Part shown: positions 57,327 to 64,000 of the stretch, one piece after another
Position numbering within the stretch: position 1 is the first letter of the stretch
Layout: every line of letters starts with the position of its first letter
NCBI RefSeq assembly: GCF_004843545.1
Contig: NZ_CP039457.1
Location: forward strand, 958,501 to 1,022,500
Length of the DNA: 64,000 nt
Reading direction: 5' to 3'
Source of the DNA: Streptococcus pasteurianus
GTDB lineage: Bacteria > Bacillota > Bacilli > Lactobacillales > Streptococcaceae
Made by a program: the position numbers and the translations under genes
Notes under the pieces: model-generated
What the model was told of the DNA's origin: nothing
What the model saw: only the letters and a program-made list of their open reading frames with translations
Database searches by the model: none

Positions 57327-58007
57327 CTAAACTTCAAGTGGCATGAAATTGCCGACAATCTTACCAATGATTTGAGGATTTTCATCATAAGGCGCGAATT
57401 TATCGGCGTAGTGTTTGTTGAGTGAGACTAAACGAAGTCCGTCCTCTTCTCGATAAACTTTCTTAATATAAGTTTGCCCATCCCAATCAACAGCATAGAT
57501 AGCACCGTCATAATCAAAACCTGTTTGCTTAATCAAGACAACCTCACCATTTAAATAAGTTGGTTCCATTGAATCCCCAAAGACCCATGAAGCAAAGTCA
57601 TGGTCAAGTTGTTCATCATAAAAAACAGTATCATAATTACCGTCACCAAAATAAGAATATCCAGTACCTGCAGATAATTTTTCAAAAACCTTGTAAGCAT
57701 AATATTTAGGCAACTGAACTATTTTTTCTTGCTCTTTGAGTAAATCGTCAGCATAATTTTCGAGTTTGTGACGATTGTCTTGATTGAGTTTGAAATAGGT
57801 ATCAACAATGTGATATTCAGATACAAAATAAGTTTCCTCGACATCGAGCAACCGACTCAAGAGGTTAAGATTTTTTTGATTTGGCTTTGTTTTGCCATTT
57901 TCCCAATTAAAGTAGGAAACTCTAGAAATATTAAGTAATTTAGCTACTTCTGCCTGTGAGTAACCTTTTTCTTCTCTAATATTTTTTAACTTTTCTCCAG
58001 AAAACAT
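57327..58007 (-). CDS. HdiR-like HTH/S24 self-cleaving repressor
   Basis: 226 aa. XRE-type HTH (GYSQAEVAKLLNISRVSYFN) and a C-terminal S24 (LexA-like) peptidase. The cleavage dipeptide Ala-Gly lies in LSAGTG, the catalytic Ser in FGDSMEPTYL and the Lys in YIKKVY. In L. lactis HdiR responds to DNA damage by autocleavage; streptococci often lack classical LexA, so this may be the SOS-type regulator. The ATG at 58007 has AAGGAGGGAG upstream, and a palindrome upstream is the probable operator. It follows the Bce-type locus on the same strand but has its own promoter. Confidence 0.88.
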   Translation of the reverse strand: MFSGEKLKNIREEKGYSQAEVAKLLNISRVSYFNWENGKTKPNQKNLNLLSRLLDVEETYFVSEYHIVDTYFKLNQDNRHKLENYADDLLKEQEKIVQLPKYYAYKVFEKLSAGTGYSYFGDGNYDTVFYDEQLDHDFASWVFGDSMEPTYLNGEVVLIKQTGFDYDGAIYAVDWDGQTYIKKVYREEDGLRLVSLNKHYADKFAPYDENPQIIGKIVGNFMPLEV

Positions 58008-58020
58008 AAGCTCCCTCCTT

Positions 58021-58049
58021 GTTAGTTTATAAACTAACAATATTATAAA
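58021..58049 (-). promoter_or_regulatory. Operator and -10 of the HdiR-like gene
   Basis: GTTAGTTTATAAACTAAC (58021-58038) is a perfect 18-bp palindrome just before the RBS. TATAAT on the minus strand (about 58042-58047) is its -10. Autorepression is the natural reading. Confidence 0.75.
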
Positions 58050-58090
58050 AAAATAAACCTAAAAAAGCAAGGGCTTAGCCCCTACTTCTG

Positions 58091-59038
58091 TTAATTTTTA
58101 TGTGATGAAATTTCGACTTGTGTTCCTTTATCGATTTGACTATCGATAGTGATGTTTAGGTTAAGGGTGTCTAAAACTTGTTTGGTCATGTACAGCCCTA
58201 GACCAGTTGCTTTTTGGTGTTCATGACCGTTAAATCCAGTAAAACCTTCGTCAAAAAGACGTGGTAAATCTTCTTCTAGTATTCCAATACCATCATCAGA
58301 TATAACGATATTTCCATCGCTTATACTAATGATAATTGTTCCGTCTGTTTTGGAATACTTAACGGCGTTATCAATAATTTGTGAAATAGCAAAGCTTAGC
58401 CATTTTCGGTCAGAACTCAGCTCCCAATCACCAATAACCTCAACAGAAAGATTTTTTAGCAAACACGGAATACGATATTTTTTGATAATCTTTGTTGTAA
58501 CATCCTTGACAGATAGTTTTTCAAAGCGAAAATCGTCTTTGTTTTGACTGAATTTTAAATAAGTCAACAACGTATCAAGATAGTTTTGAAGTCGTGTCAA
58601 TTGTTGCTGTACTTCGTTTGAGTCGAGTTGGTCAGTCTGTGCCATTAATGAAAGGGCTGATATGGGAACTTTCATTTGATGTGACCACATTTTGACAAGA
58701 TTTTGCAAATTTTCAGTTTGCGTCTTTTCAGCTAGTAATTCATTAGCGCTAGTTTCTTTTAGTTTGATGATAATATCTTTATAAGCAAGTTCTGATGGCA
58801 ATTCTAATTCATCCAATTCTTTTACATAAATAAAATGATGTAAAATAGATAATTTCTGCTTAAATTTAAGGTATTGCCAAATGCTGATAAAGATTAAAAT
58901 CGTGAAATTAATTAAAATACTAACTTTAAAGTAAGCTAATGGCAGGCGATATAAGGCAAAAATAACAATGAATAATATACTTAAAAGGATATAAGTTAAA
59001 TACCAGACGGAATATTCTTTAAAAAATTGTCGAATCAT
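58091..59038 (-). CDS. Intramembrane-sensing histidine kinase (BceS-like)
   Basis: 315 aa with two N-terminal membrane segments separated by a very short loop (WYLTYILLSILFIVIFAL and FKVSILINFTILIFISI) and no external sensor domain. The phospho-acceptor His lies in MWSHQMKVPISAL (about residue 117), followed by N-, G1- and G2-boxes (IIDNAVKYS, DDGIGI, GLGLYM). Such kinases need a BceB-type permease for sensing, and one is encoded upstream. Its ATG overlaps the response regulator by 4 bp. Confidence 0.92.
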   Translation of the reverse strand: MIRQFFKEYSVWYLTYILLSILFIVIFALYRLPLAYFKVSILINFTILIFISIWQYLKFKQKLSILHHFIYVKELDELELPSELAYKDIIIKLKETSANELLAEKTQTENLQNLVKMWSHQMKVPISALSLMAQTDQLDSNEVQQQLTRLQNYLDTLLTYLKFSQNKDDFRFEKLSVKDVTTKIIKKYRIPCLLKNLSVEVIGDWELSSDRKWLSFAISQIIDNAVKYSKTDGTIIISISDGNIVISDDGIGILEEDLPRLFDEGFTGFNGHEHQKATGLGLYMTKQVLDTLNLNITIDSQIDKGTQVEISSHKN

Positions 59039-59697
59039 TTTAGAAGGTAGCCAACTCCTCTCACGGTGTGAATACGATCGAAACCTAATGGTTGTGTTTT
59101 CTTGCGGAGTCGTGTTATGTTAACACTAAGGGTGTTTTGGTCAATGAAACTTTCATTTTCCCAAAGCTTCTCGAGTAATTCCTCTTTGGGAACGACTTGA
59201 TTTTGATGTTCAAAGAGAATTGCTAAAATCTTATTTTCTGTTGGAGATAGGGTGATATGGTCGTCACCGTTTGACAAAATCCCGTCACGTGATAGAGAAA
59301 AATGTTCTAATTGGTAATTATCCGAGGTAAACTGGTAAGCACGCCTTAAAAAAGCTGAAATTTTGGCATCTAAAATCGTTAGAGAAAATGGCTTTGACAC
59401 AAAATCATCTCCTCCCATATTAAGTGCCATGACAGTATCCATTTCATCATCACTAGATGAGATAAAAATAATCGGCAATGTCATGCTTTTACGAATTTCT
59501 GTTGTCCAATAAAAACCATTAAAATATGGCAACGTGATATCAATCAAGATAAGGTCAGGTTTGATTTCTTCGACTTCCTGCTTGATAGCTCGAAAATTAG
59601 TGACACTAAAGACATCATAAGTTTGACTAAGATGTTGTTTTAAAAGTTTAACGATAGTTTCATCGTCCTCGACAATATAAATCTTTCCTTGTTTCAT
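59035..59697 (-). CDS. OmpR-type response regulator (BceR-like)
   Basis: 220 aa: receiver domain with phosphorylatable Asp in LILIDITLPYFNG (about residue 53) and winged-helix output domain (TPTENKILAILFEHQNQVV-like region; HTVRGVGYLLK). The ATG at 59697 gives the family N-terminus (MKQGKIYIVEDDE); no good RBS is seen and TACAAT lies only 6 bp upstream, so the start of a possible secondary transcript would be nearly leaderless. It likely binds the TTACA-N4-TGTAA site at 62945. Confidence 0.9.
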   Translation of the reverse strand: MKQGKIYIVEDDETIVKLLKQHLSQTYDVFSVTNFRAIKQEVEEIKPDLILIDITLPYFNGFYWTTEIRKSMTLPIIFISSSDDEMDTVMALNMGGDDFVSKPFSLTILDAKISAFLRRAYQFTSDNYQLEHFSLSRDGILSNGDDHITLSPTENKILAILFEHQNQVVPKEELLEKLWENESFIDQNTLSVNITRLRKKTQPLGFDRIHTVRGVGYLLK

Positions 59698-59784
59698 AGT
59701 CTTATTGTAACAAAAAATGGTCATCACGACCATTTTTTAGTAAAAATTTTCAGACTCTTTCAAATGACTGTTCGAAGATAGGAG

Positions 59785-61764
59785 TTAACGTTCAATAATT
59801 TTATAGTAAGTTCTACTTGTGAATTTATAGATGAAGAAATAGATTATGGTGATGCTTAGTATTGTAATACCACTGACGGTATAAATCATACTTGAGCTTG
59901 TTACTCCAAACAAGAGCAACATTTGTTTTAGCATGACAAGCGCTACGGCGAAGTGTAAAACTGCAAAACCGAGTGGCATAAAGAATACGAGTAGAATTTG
60001 AGAATTAATTGCTCGTTTCACCTCTTTTTTGCCCATTCCCACCTCTTGCAAAATTTTATACGATTTTTTATCTTCAATCCCTTCAGAACGTTGTTTATAG
60101 TAAATGATTAAGGCTGCACCAAGCAAGAAACTAATACCAAGTAAGAATCCTGTAAAGAGAAAGCCACCTGTAAAGCCATACATGCCCTCAAGGAAAGATG
60201 ATTTGGTATCGACAATTCCTGTTGCTGCGTTGCCATCTGAATCAAGATATCGACCTGTTTCGTCTGAAATGTAACCGTCATTATTTGTAATTTTAGCGAT
60301 TTCGGCTTTAGAAAGGTCAGCATAACCAGTGAAATTACTTCGGAATTGGAGATTATGTTGAGTAAAGAGCTCTTGAAGTTCATTTAAAACATTTTTATCA
60401 CTAACGATTAACAACGCTGGATTATAAGTATTAGCAATATCAGGGAATATAACACTTCTTAGATTTTCGACATTGTCAAATTCTTTTCCAAAAAGAGTTA
60501 ATTTTTCCAGTTGGCTATTTCCTTTTTGAACATAGAAAGCAGTTTGATTTTTCTTTAAAGTTGGTAGGCTATTACCCAAATCTTTAAAATCATCTTGGGT
60601 TATGATATATATATACCCCATTTTTGCCAAATCAGGAGTTTCTACATCTTGGTCTGTTATTGTGATTTCTTTATCGGTTGATACTGGAATATCTGAGAAG
60701 CCAGTATAGTAGGTGATGTAGTCACTTTCTGGTTTATCTAATTTATCGATAACTGCTGTTTTGAAAAAAGCTTCCGCATCTGTATCAGGCGTTGAATAGA
60801 TTGTAATTTGAGTGTCTTTTGGGAACATATCGTCAGCTTGTTTTTGAGTATTGACATACAAAGACGTTGTTGTGGCAATCGTTACAAAAGCCATAACGGC
60901 TAGTAGCGTAATATTAGCAAGTCCGACAGCATTTTGTTTCATTCGGAAAATCATTTGTGCTGTGGTTACGAAATGTTCAGGTTGGTAAAAATATTTTTTG
61001 TTTTTACGACGGCGTTTTAGGTACCAAGTCATAAAACTGATGTAAAAAAGGTAGGTTCCAATGATAACAAGAACAACCGCGATAAAGAAACGATATAGGA
61101 CGACAAGCGCAGCTATTCTCGTTGAAGAAATTGAAAGATAATAACCTGAGCTTAAGCAAATGATGCTTAACAATGCAAAGAGAATATTGCCACGTGGCTC
61201 TTTTTCACCCTGTTCTTGCCTCCTAAATAAAGCTAGTGGCGATGAACGACGGATATTAAAGAGGCTGATAAGTTCTAGGAAAAAGAAGATTGCAGCGAAT
61301 GCAAACGCTGTGCTAATAAACGCTGCTGGTGATAAAGTCATTACCAACTGATTATAGTGTAAAAGATTAATAAAAATCAAATAAAACAATTGTGAAAAGA
61401 CAGCTGATAAAAGGCTTCCTAGGATAATCACACCCACAAAAATAACAATCAGTTCAATAGTCGATACAAGACTGATTTGAAACCTGTTCATCCCAAGGAT
61501 GTTATAAAGCCCGAATTCCCTACTTCTTTGTTTTAAAAGGAAATTATAACTATAAATCTCCATGATAATCGAGAAGATAAAAAGGACAACAATGGATAAG
61601 CCGAGTGTTACGGCACCATATGACATACTTTTTCCAACAGGGCTAAATAAAATCAGCAAAGTTGAACAATTTAGAAGAAATAAAATGGTGCTTGTGAGTA
61701 AAAATGGTCCAAAAATATTGACAGATTTTTTGAGGTTTGACCAAGCTAATTTAGCATAGAACAT
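59785..61764 (-). CDS. BceB-like ABC permease
   Basis: 659 aa with about ten membrane helices in FtsX-type arrangement and a large external domain of about 200 residues between helices VII and VIII (about residues 305-510). This is the hallmark of antimicrobial-peptide resistance permeases that also signal to a kinase. RBS GGAGGTGA lies before the ATG at 61764. Adjacent to the ATPase gene by 1 bp. Likely targets: lipid II-binding peptides such as bacitracin or nisin. Confidence 0.92.
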   Translation of the reverse strand: MFYAKLAWSNLKKSVNIFGPFLLTSTILFLLNCSTLLILFSPVGKSMSYGAVTLGLSIVVLFIFSIIMEIYSYNFLLKQRSREFGLYNILGMNRFQISLVSTIELIVIFVGVIILGSLLSAVFSQLFYLIFINLLHYNQLVMTLSPAAFISTAFAFAAIFFFLELISLFNIRRSSPLALFRRQEQGEKEPRGNILFALLSIICLSSGYYLSISSTRIAALVVLYRFFIAVVLVIIGTYLFYISFMTWYLKRRRKNKKYFYQPEHFVTTAQMIFRMKQNAVGLANITLLAVMAFVTIATTTSLYVNTQKQADDMFPKDTQITIYSTPDTDAEAFFKTAVIDKLDKPESDYITYYTGFSDIPVSTDKEITITDQDVETPDLAKMGYIYIITQDDFKDLGNSLPTLKKNQTAFYVQKGNSQLEKLTLFGKEFDNVENLRSVIFPDIANTYNPALLIVSDKNVLNELQELFTQHNLQFRSNFTGYADLSKAEIAKITNNDGYISDETGRYLDSDGNAATGIVDTKSSFLEGMYGFTGGFLFTGFLLGISFLLGAALIIYYKQRSEGIEDKKSYKILQEVGMGKKEVKRAINSQILLVFFMPLGFAVLHFAVALVMLKQMLLLFGVTSSSMIYTVSGITILSITIIYFFIYKFTSRTYYKIIER

Positions 61765-61765
61765 A

Positions 61766-62518
61766 TTACTCACCTCCAAGAAGTGCGCTCATTGCAAGTG
61801 AAATATCCTTGTTGAATTCTTGATTGGTTTTGTTACCACGATAAATTTGGTGGAAAATGCGACCATCTTTGATGAAAAGGACACGTTTAGCATGACTAGC
61901 GGCGTTTGCTGAGTGTGTTACCATAAGCAATGTTTGACCGTCATTATTAATATCCTCAAAAAGGTTTAGAATATCTTCAGAATTGCGATAATCTAGTGCT
62001 GCTGTTGGTTCATCAGCTAAAAGTAACTGCGGATTTGTGATAAGGCTACGAGCGATAGCAACACGTTGTTTTTGACCGCCAGACAATTCAAATGGGCGTT
62101 TTGCTAACAAATTTTCAATATGAAGTTTTGGAGCGAGTGTTGCTAGTCTATTTTCCATTTCTTGGTAGTTAACACGACCAAGTACCAATGGTAAGAAAAT
62201 GTTATCCTTGACAGAAAGCGTATCTAATAAATTGAAATCTTGAAAGACAAATCCGAGATTGTTTAAACGAAATTCTGCTAATTGGCTTTCTTTGATTTTT
62301 GTGATTTCTTTCCCATTTAGAATAACAGAACCTTTTGTTGGCTTTTCCAGAGTTGCTAAGATATTAAGCAGGGTTGTTTTCCCAGAACCAGATTCTCCCA
62401 TGATAGCGATAAATTCATTTTCATCTACTTTGAAATCAACATCTTGTAAAGCACGTGTTACCTCTTTTGAAAAACGTGTGCGAAAAACTTTTTCTAAGTG
62501 ATTAATCTCCAGTAACAT
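61766..62518 (-). CDS. BceA-like ABC transporter ATPase
   Basis: 250 aa: Walker A GESGSGKTT (about residue 41), signature LSGGQKQR, Walker B LLLADEPTAALD, H-loop VTHS. Subfamily of MacB/BceA ATPases. It starts ATG with AGGAGAAATT, and pairs with the downstream permease. About 100 bp separate it from two tiny membrane proteins encoded upstream. Confidence 0.93.
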   Translation of the reverse strand: MLLEINHLEKVFRTRFSKEVTRALQDVDFKVDENEFIAIMGESGSGKTTLLNILATLEKPTKGSVILNGKEITKIKESQLAEFRLNNLGFVFQDFNLLDTLSVKDNIFLPLVLGRVNYQEMENRLATLAPKLHIENLLAKRPFELSGGQKQRVAIARSLITNPQLLLADEPTAALDYRNSEDILNLFEDINNDGQTLLMVTHSANAASHAKRVLFIKDGRIFHQIYRGNKTNQEFNKDISLAMSALLGGE

Positions 62519-62619
62519 AATTTCTCCTTTGTTTCATTATACCTTTTTTCGATTAAATAAAAACTCTAATTGGAATGTTTTTGCTAAAAAGCAATTAATT
62601 TAAATTTAGTATTTTAGTA

Positions 62620-62727
62620 CTAAGGGTGTTTTAAAGGCTTTCTTCCACTCCAATACCAAAGAGCGAGACTTATTACTCCCACTACTACGATAAGAAGAAT
62701 TGTAATAAGACTATAAAAAACTATCAT
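62620..62727 (-). CDS. Small single-pass membrane protein (35 aa), second of a pair
   Basis: 35 aa beginning MIVFYSLITILLIVVVGVIS (a strongly hydrophobic helix) followed by LALWYWSGRKPLKHP with a positively charged tail. TAGGAGGAGG stands 8 bp before the ATG, an excellent RBS for so short a gene. It follows the first small gene by 18 bp and precedes bceA. Such small transmembrane proteins can regulate partner transporters or kinases; here this is inference from location only. Confidence 0.7.
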   Translation of the reverse strand: MIVFYSLITILLIVVVGVISLALWYWSGRKPLKHP

Positions 62728-62745
62728 TTTAAAAACCTCCTCCTA

Positions 62746-62865
62746 TTATTTTGTGATACGGAGGGTGTACCAGACCATATAAGTAATGGAACCTAAAATA
62801 ACCATGACTAACCAAATTAGAAGATTACTCCATAAATTGATATGTTTTTTGATTTCTTGACTCAT
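62746..62865 (-). CDS. Small single-pass membrane protein (39 aa), first of a pair
   Basis: 39 aa: MSQEIKKHINLW followed by one hydrophobic segment (SNLLIWLVMVILGSITYMVW) and the tail YTLRITK. AGAGGAG lies before the ATG at 62865. The N-terminus is charged and the C-terminus basic. It is the first gene of a probable operon with the 35-aa gene and bceAB-RS, and it lies about 80 bp downstream of a BceR-type inverted repeat. Too short for standard gene finders. Confidence 0.7.
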   Translation of the reverse strand: MSQEIKKHINLWSNLLIWLVMVILGSITYMVWYTLRITK

Positions 62866-62944
62866 ATGACTGCTCCTCTCTTATTGACAAGTTTATTTTA
62901 TCGAAAATTAGGTAGTTACTTCCTTACAATTTGAACGTCAAATC

Positions 62945-62958
62945 TTACAAAAATGTAA
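62945..62958. promoter_or_regulatory. BceR-type inverted repeat
   Basis: TTACA-AAAA-TGTAA (62945-62958) fits the TNACA-N4-TGTAA consensus of BceR-like regulators in lactobacilli. A TTACA half-site lies at about 62924. It is upstream of the two small membrane genes (minus strand). Confidence 0.6.
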
Positions 62959-62978
62959 GGTTGCTTTCTGGCAACAAA

Positions 62979-63006
62979 AAAGCCCAAAACAAACGTTTTA
63001 GGCTTA
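62979..63006 (-). terminator. Terminator of the broken TIM-barrel gene
   Basis: AAGCC-c-AAAAC pairs with GTTTT-a-GGCTT around AAAC; on the minus strand it is followed by TTTTTTG. Confidence 0.75.
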
Positions 63007-63021
63007 ACAGTTACTACTTAC

Positions 63022-63485
63022 TTACCCATTGATTGCTTGTGCTATTTTTGTAAGGTATGCGTGGCTTTCAAGTTGTTTAATGGGTTTGTTTAAATCTTTT
63101 AAAATACTTGTGGCATGTTCGTTGAATAACGGCAGAGATTCTGCCCAATAGATTTTTCCTTGACCTAGTGTCAAACTATCATGTCTTTTACCTAAAGAGT
63201 CAACTAAATGATAGTGAATAATAGTCTCTTTTCAAAGTTTCTAGTGAGCGTTGTAAAGCTTTATTATCCCCATGCAGATAAATGAAAGCATGAGAAACAT
63301 CATAAGTAAGTGGATAGCCTTTTTGAGCTAACAACTGGTCGAATTCAGACTTGCCAAATGAAAGTAGTTTTGAAATACCATTTTCAAAGATATGAAAATT
63401 CAAAGACATCTGGGTGATATTTTAGGCGACTTTCCATTTGCTCCAAGTCGCAACTAGCTTTTAGTCCTAATTGAATTGGAAACAT
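63022..63485 (-). pseudogene. Sugar phosphate isomerase/epimerase-like TIM-barrel gene, frameshifted
   Basis: The ATG at 63485 has AGAGGTG upstream and begins MFPIQLGLKASCDLEQ. A T insertion near 63390 (GAATTTTCAT) shifts the frame in FEF/HIFENG; another shift near 63220 separates SLETLKRDYY from ETIIHYHLVDSLGKRHDSL. The combined protein (about 150 aa with ALTYDVSHAFIYLHGDN-like region LTYDVSHAFIYLHGD, and YHLVDSLGKRHD) fits a xylose isomerase-type TIM barrel with its His/Asp metal ligands. Two frameshifts make it inactive. Confidence 0.75.
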
Positions 63486-63517
63486 TTTGTCACCTCTTTT
63501 AATATAGTATTGGAATA

Positions 63518-64000
63518 CTAAACGTTAAGATAATCTTGCAAATCGTTTAAAGCACGTTCAGCAACTTTTTCATAACGTTCTTTTTTATCACGGATACGTG
63601 GTCCGTCAAGCTCTTTAACAATACCGAAGTTAACATTCATTGGTTGGAAATGTTTGCTTTCGGCATGTGTAATGTAATGTGGAAGAGAGCCGATAGCAGT
63701 CGTTTGCGGGAAGATAACCACTTCTTCTCCTTTAAAACGACGTACAGCGTTGATACCAGCAACTAGCCCTGAAGCGGCTGATTCCACATATCCCTCAACC
63801 CCTGTCATTTGACCAGCAAAGAAAAGGTCTGAATTTTGGCGTGTGGCAAATGTTTCAGTCAAAAGATTTGGAGAATCCATGTAAGAGTTACGGTGCATTA
63901 CGCCATAACGGACAAATTCGGCATTTTCAAGACCTGGAATCATGCGGAAAACACGTTTTTGCTCACCCCATTTAAGGTGTGTTTGGAAACCAACGATGTT
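63518..64000 (-). CDS. trmFO: tRNA (uracil-5-)-methyltransferase TrmFO, 3' part
   Basis: The last 160 codons of the gene; the start lies beyond the window. TrmFO is a folate- and FAD-dependent methyltransferase that makes T54 in tRNA. Visible: [22 protein letters not shown] (in two overlapping parts [12 protein letters not shown] and [10 protein letters not shown]), MNVNFGIV and the C-terminal [18 protein letters not shown]. The reading frame continues unbroken to the edge ([20 protein letters not shown]). Common neighbour of housekeeping genes in streptococci. Confidence 0.95.
   Translation of the reverse strand, partial: NIVGFQTHLKWGEQKRVFRMIPGLENAEFVRYGVMHRNSYMDSPNLLTETFATRQNSDLFFAGQMTGVEGYVESAASGLVAGINAVRRFKGEEVVIFPQTTAIGSLPHYITHAESKHFQPMNVNFGIVKELDGPRIRDKKERYEKVAERALNDLQDYLNV

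Overview
The window looks like chromosomal DNA of a low-GC lactic streptococcus, most likely a member of the S. bovis/S. equinus group. The evidence is the gene content and order: tdk-prfA-prmC-tsaC-glyA, guaA...gntR...ylxM-ffh, xerS beside a difSL-like site, a lacTFEG lactose-PTS operon and a cytoplasmic amylase. The species is inferred from memory of these families; no search was run. Coding is mostly on + up to about 57.2 kb and wholly on - afterwards. The flip coincides with the difSL-like site at 56.06 kb and xerS, so the window probably spans the replication terminus.

Layout. 0-8 kb: end of NAD kinase, RluD-type pseudouridine synthase, pta, an SDR, a PAS protein, a HAD phosphatase, a MarR/MFS efflux pair and a GH1 phospho-glycosidase. 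8-16 kb: an ABC/FtsX pair, guaC behind a long structured leader, a decayed stretch with two pseudogenes, the xpt-pbuX operon behind a purine riboswitch, apbE and a tautomerase. 16.5-26 kb: tdk, prfA, prmC, tsaC, glyA, a nucleoid-associated protein, a lysozyme-like protein and a heterodimeric ABC exporter. 26-34 kb: amylase with a LacI-type operator, a VTT membrane protein, and the lac operon with an antiterminator target in its leader.

33.8-51.4 kb is the accessory zone, wedged between guaA and a GntR gene that usually lie close together in streptococci. It holds (i) a decayed integrative element in the 3' end of guaA, bounded by 11-bp direct repeats and integrase-arm-like repeats, carrying a broken tyrosine integrase, a Mob relaxase remnant, TnpV, and a cargo of a membrane-anchored helical protein plus a frameshifted DUF4062/HEAT protein; (ii) HTH and AbrB-like remnants; (iii) a complete dihydroxyacetone kinase locus (dhaQ-dhaS divergent from dhaK-dhaL-dhaM-glpF) with a recognisable operator; (iv) a GIY-YIG/DUF2075 nuclease-helicase; (v) a Gabija-like pair (OLD/TOPRIM nuclease plus UvrD helicase) whose nuclease has an early in-frame stop codon.

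51.4-64 kb: GntR regulator, an Rrf2/quinone-oxidoreductase pair with a palindromic operator, ylxM-ffh, difSL and xerS. On - there follow an HdiR-like self-cleaving repressor, a BceAB-type resistance ABC transporter with its two-component system, preceded by two very small single-pass membrane proteins, a frameshifted TIM-barrel gene and the 3' part of trmFO.

The best candidates for undescribed biology are the membrane-protein/DUF4062-HEAT cargo at 36.5-39.3 kb, the GIY-YIG/DUF2075 gene beside the Gabija-like pair, the two tiny membrane proteins ahead of the Bce module, and the structured leaders of guaC and lacG.
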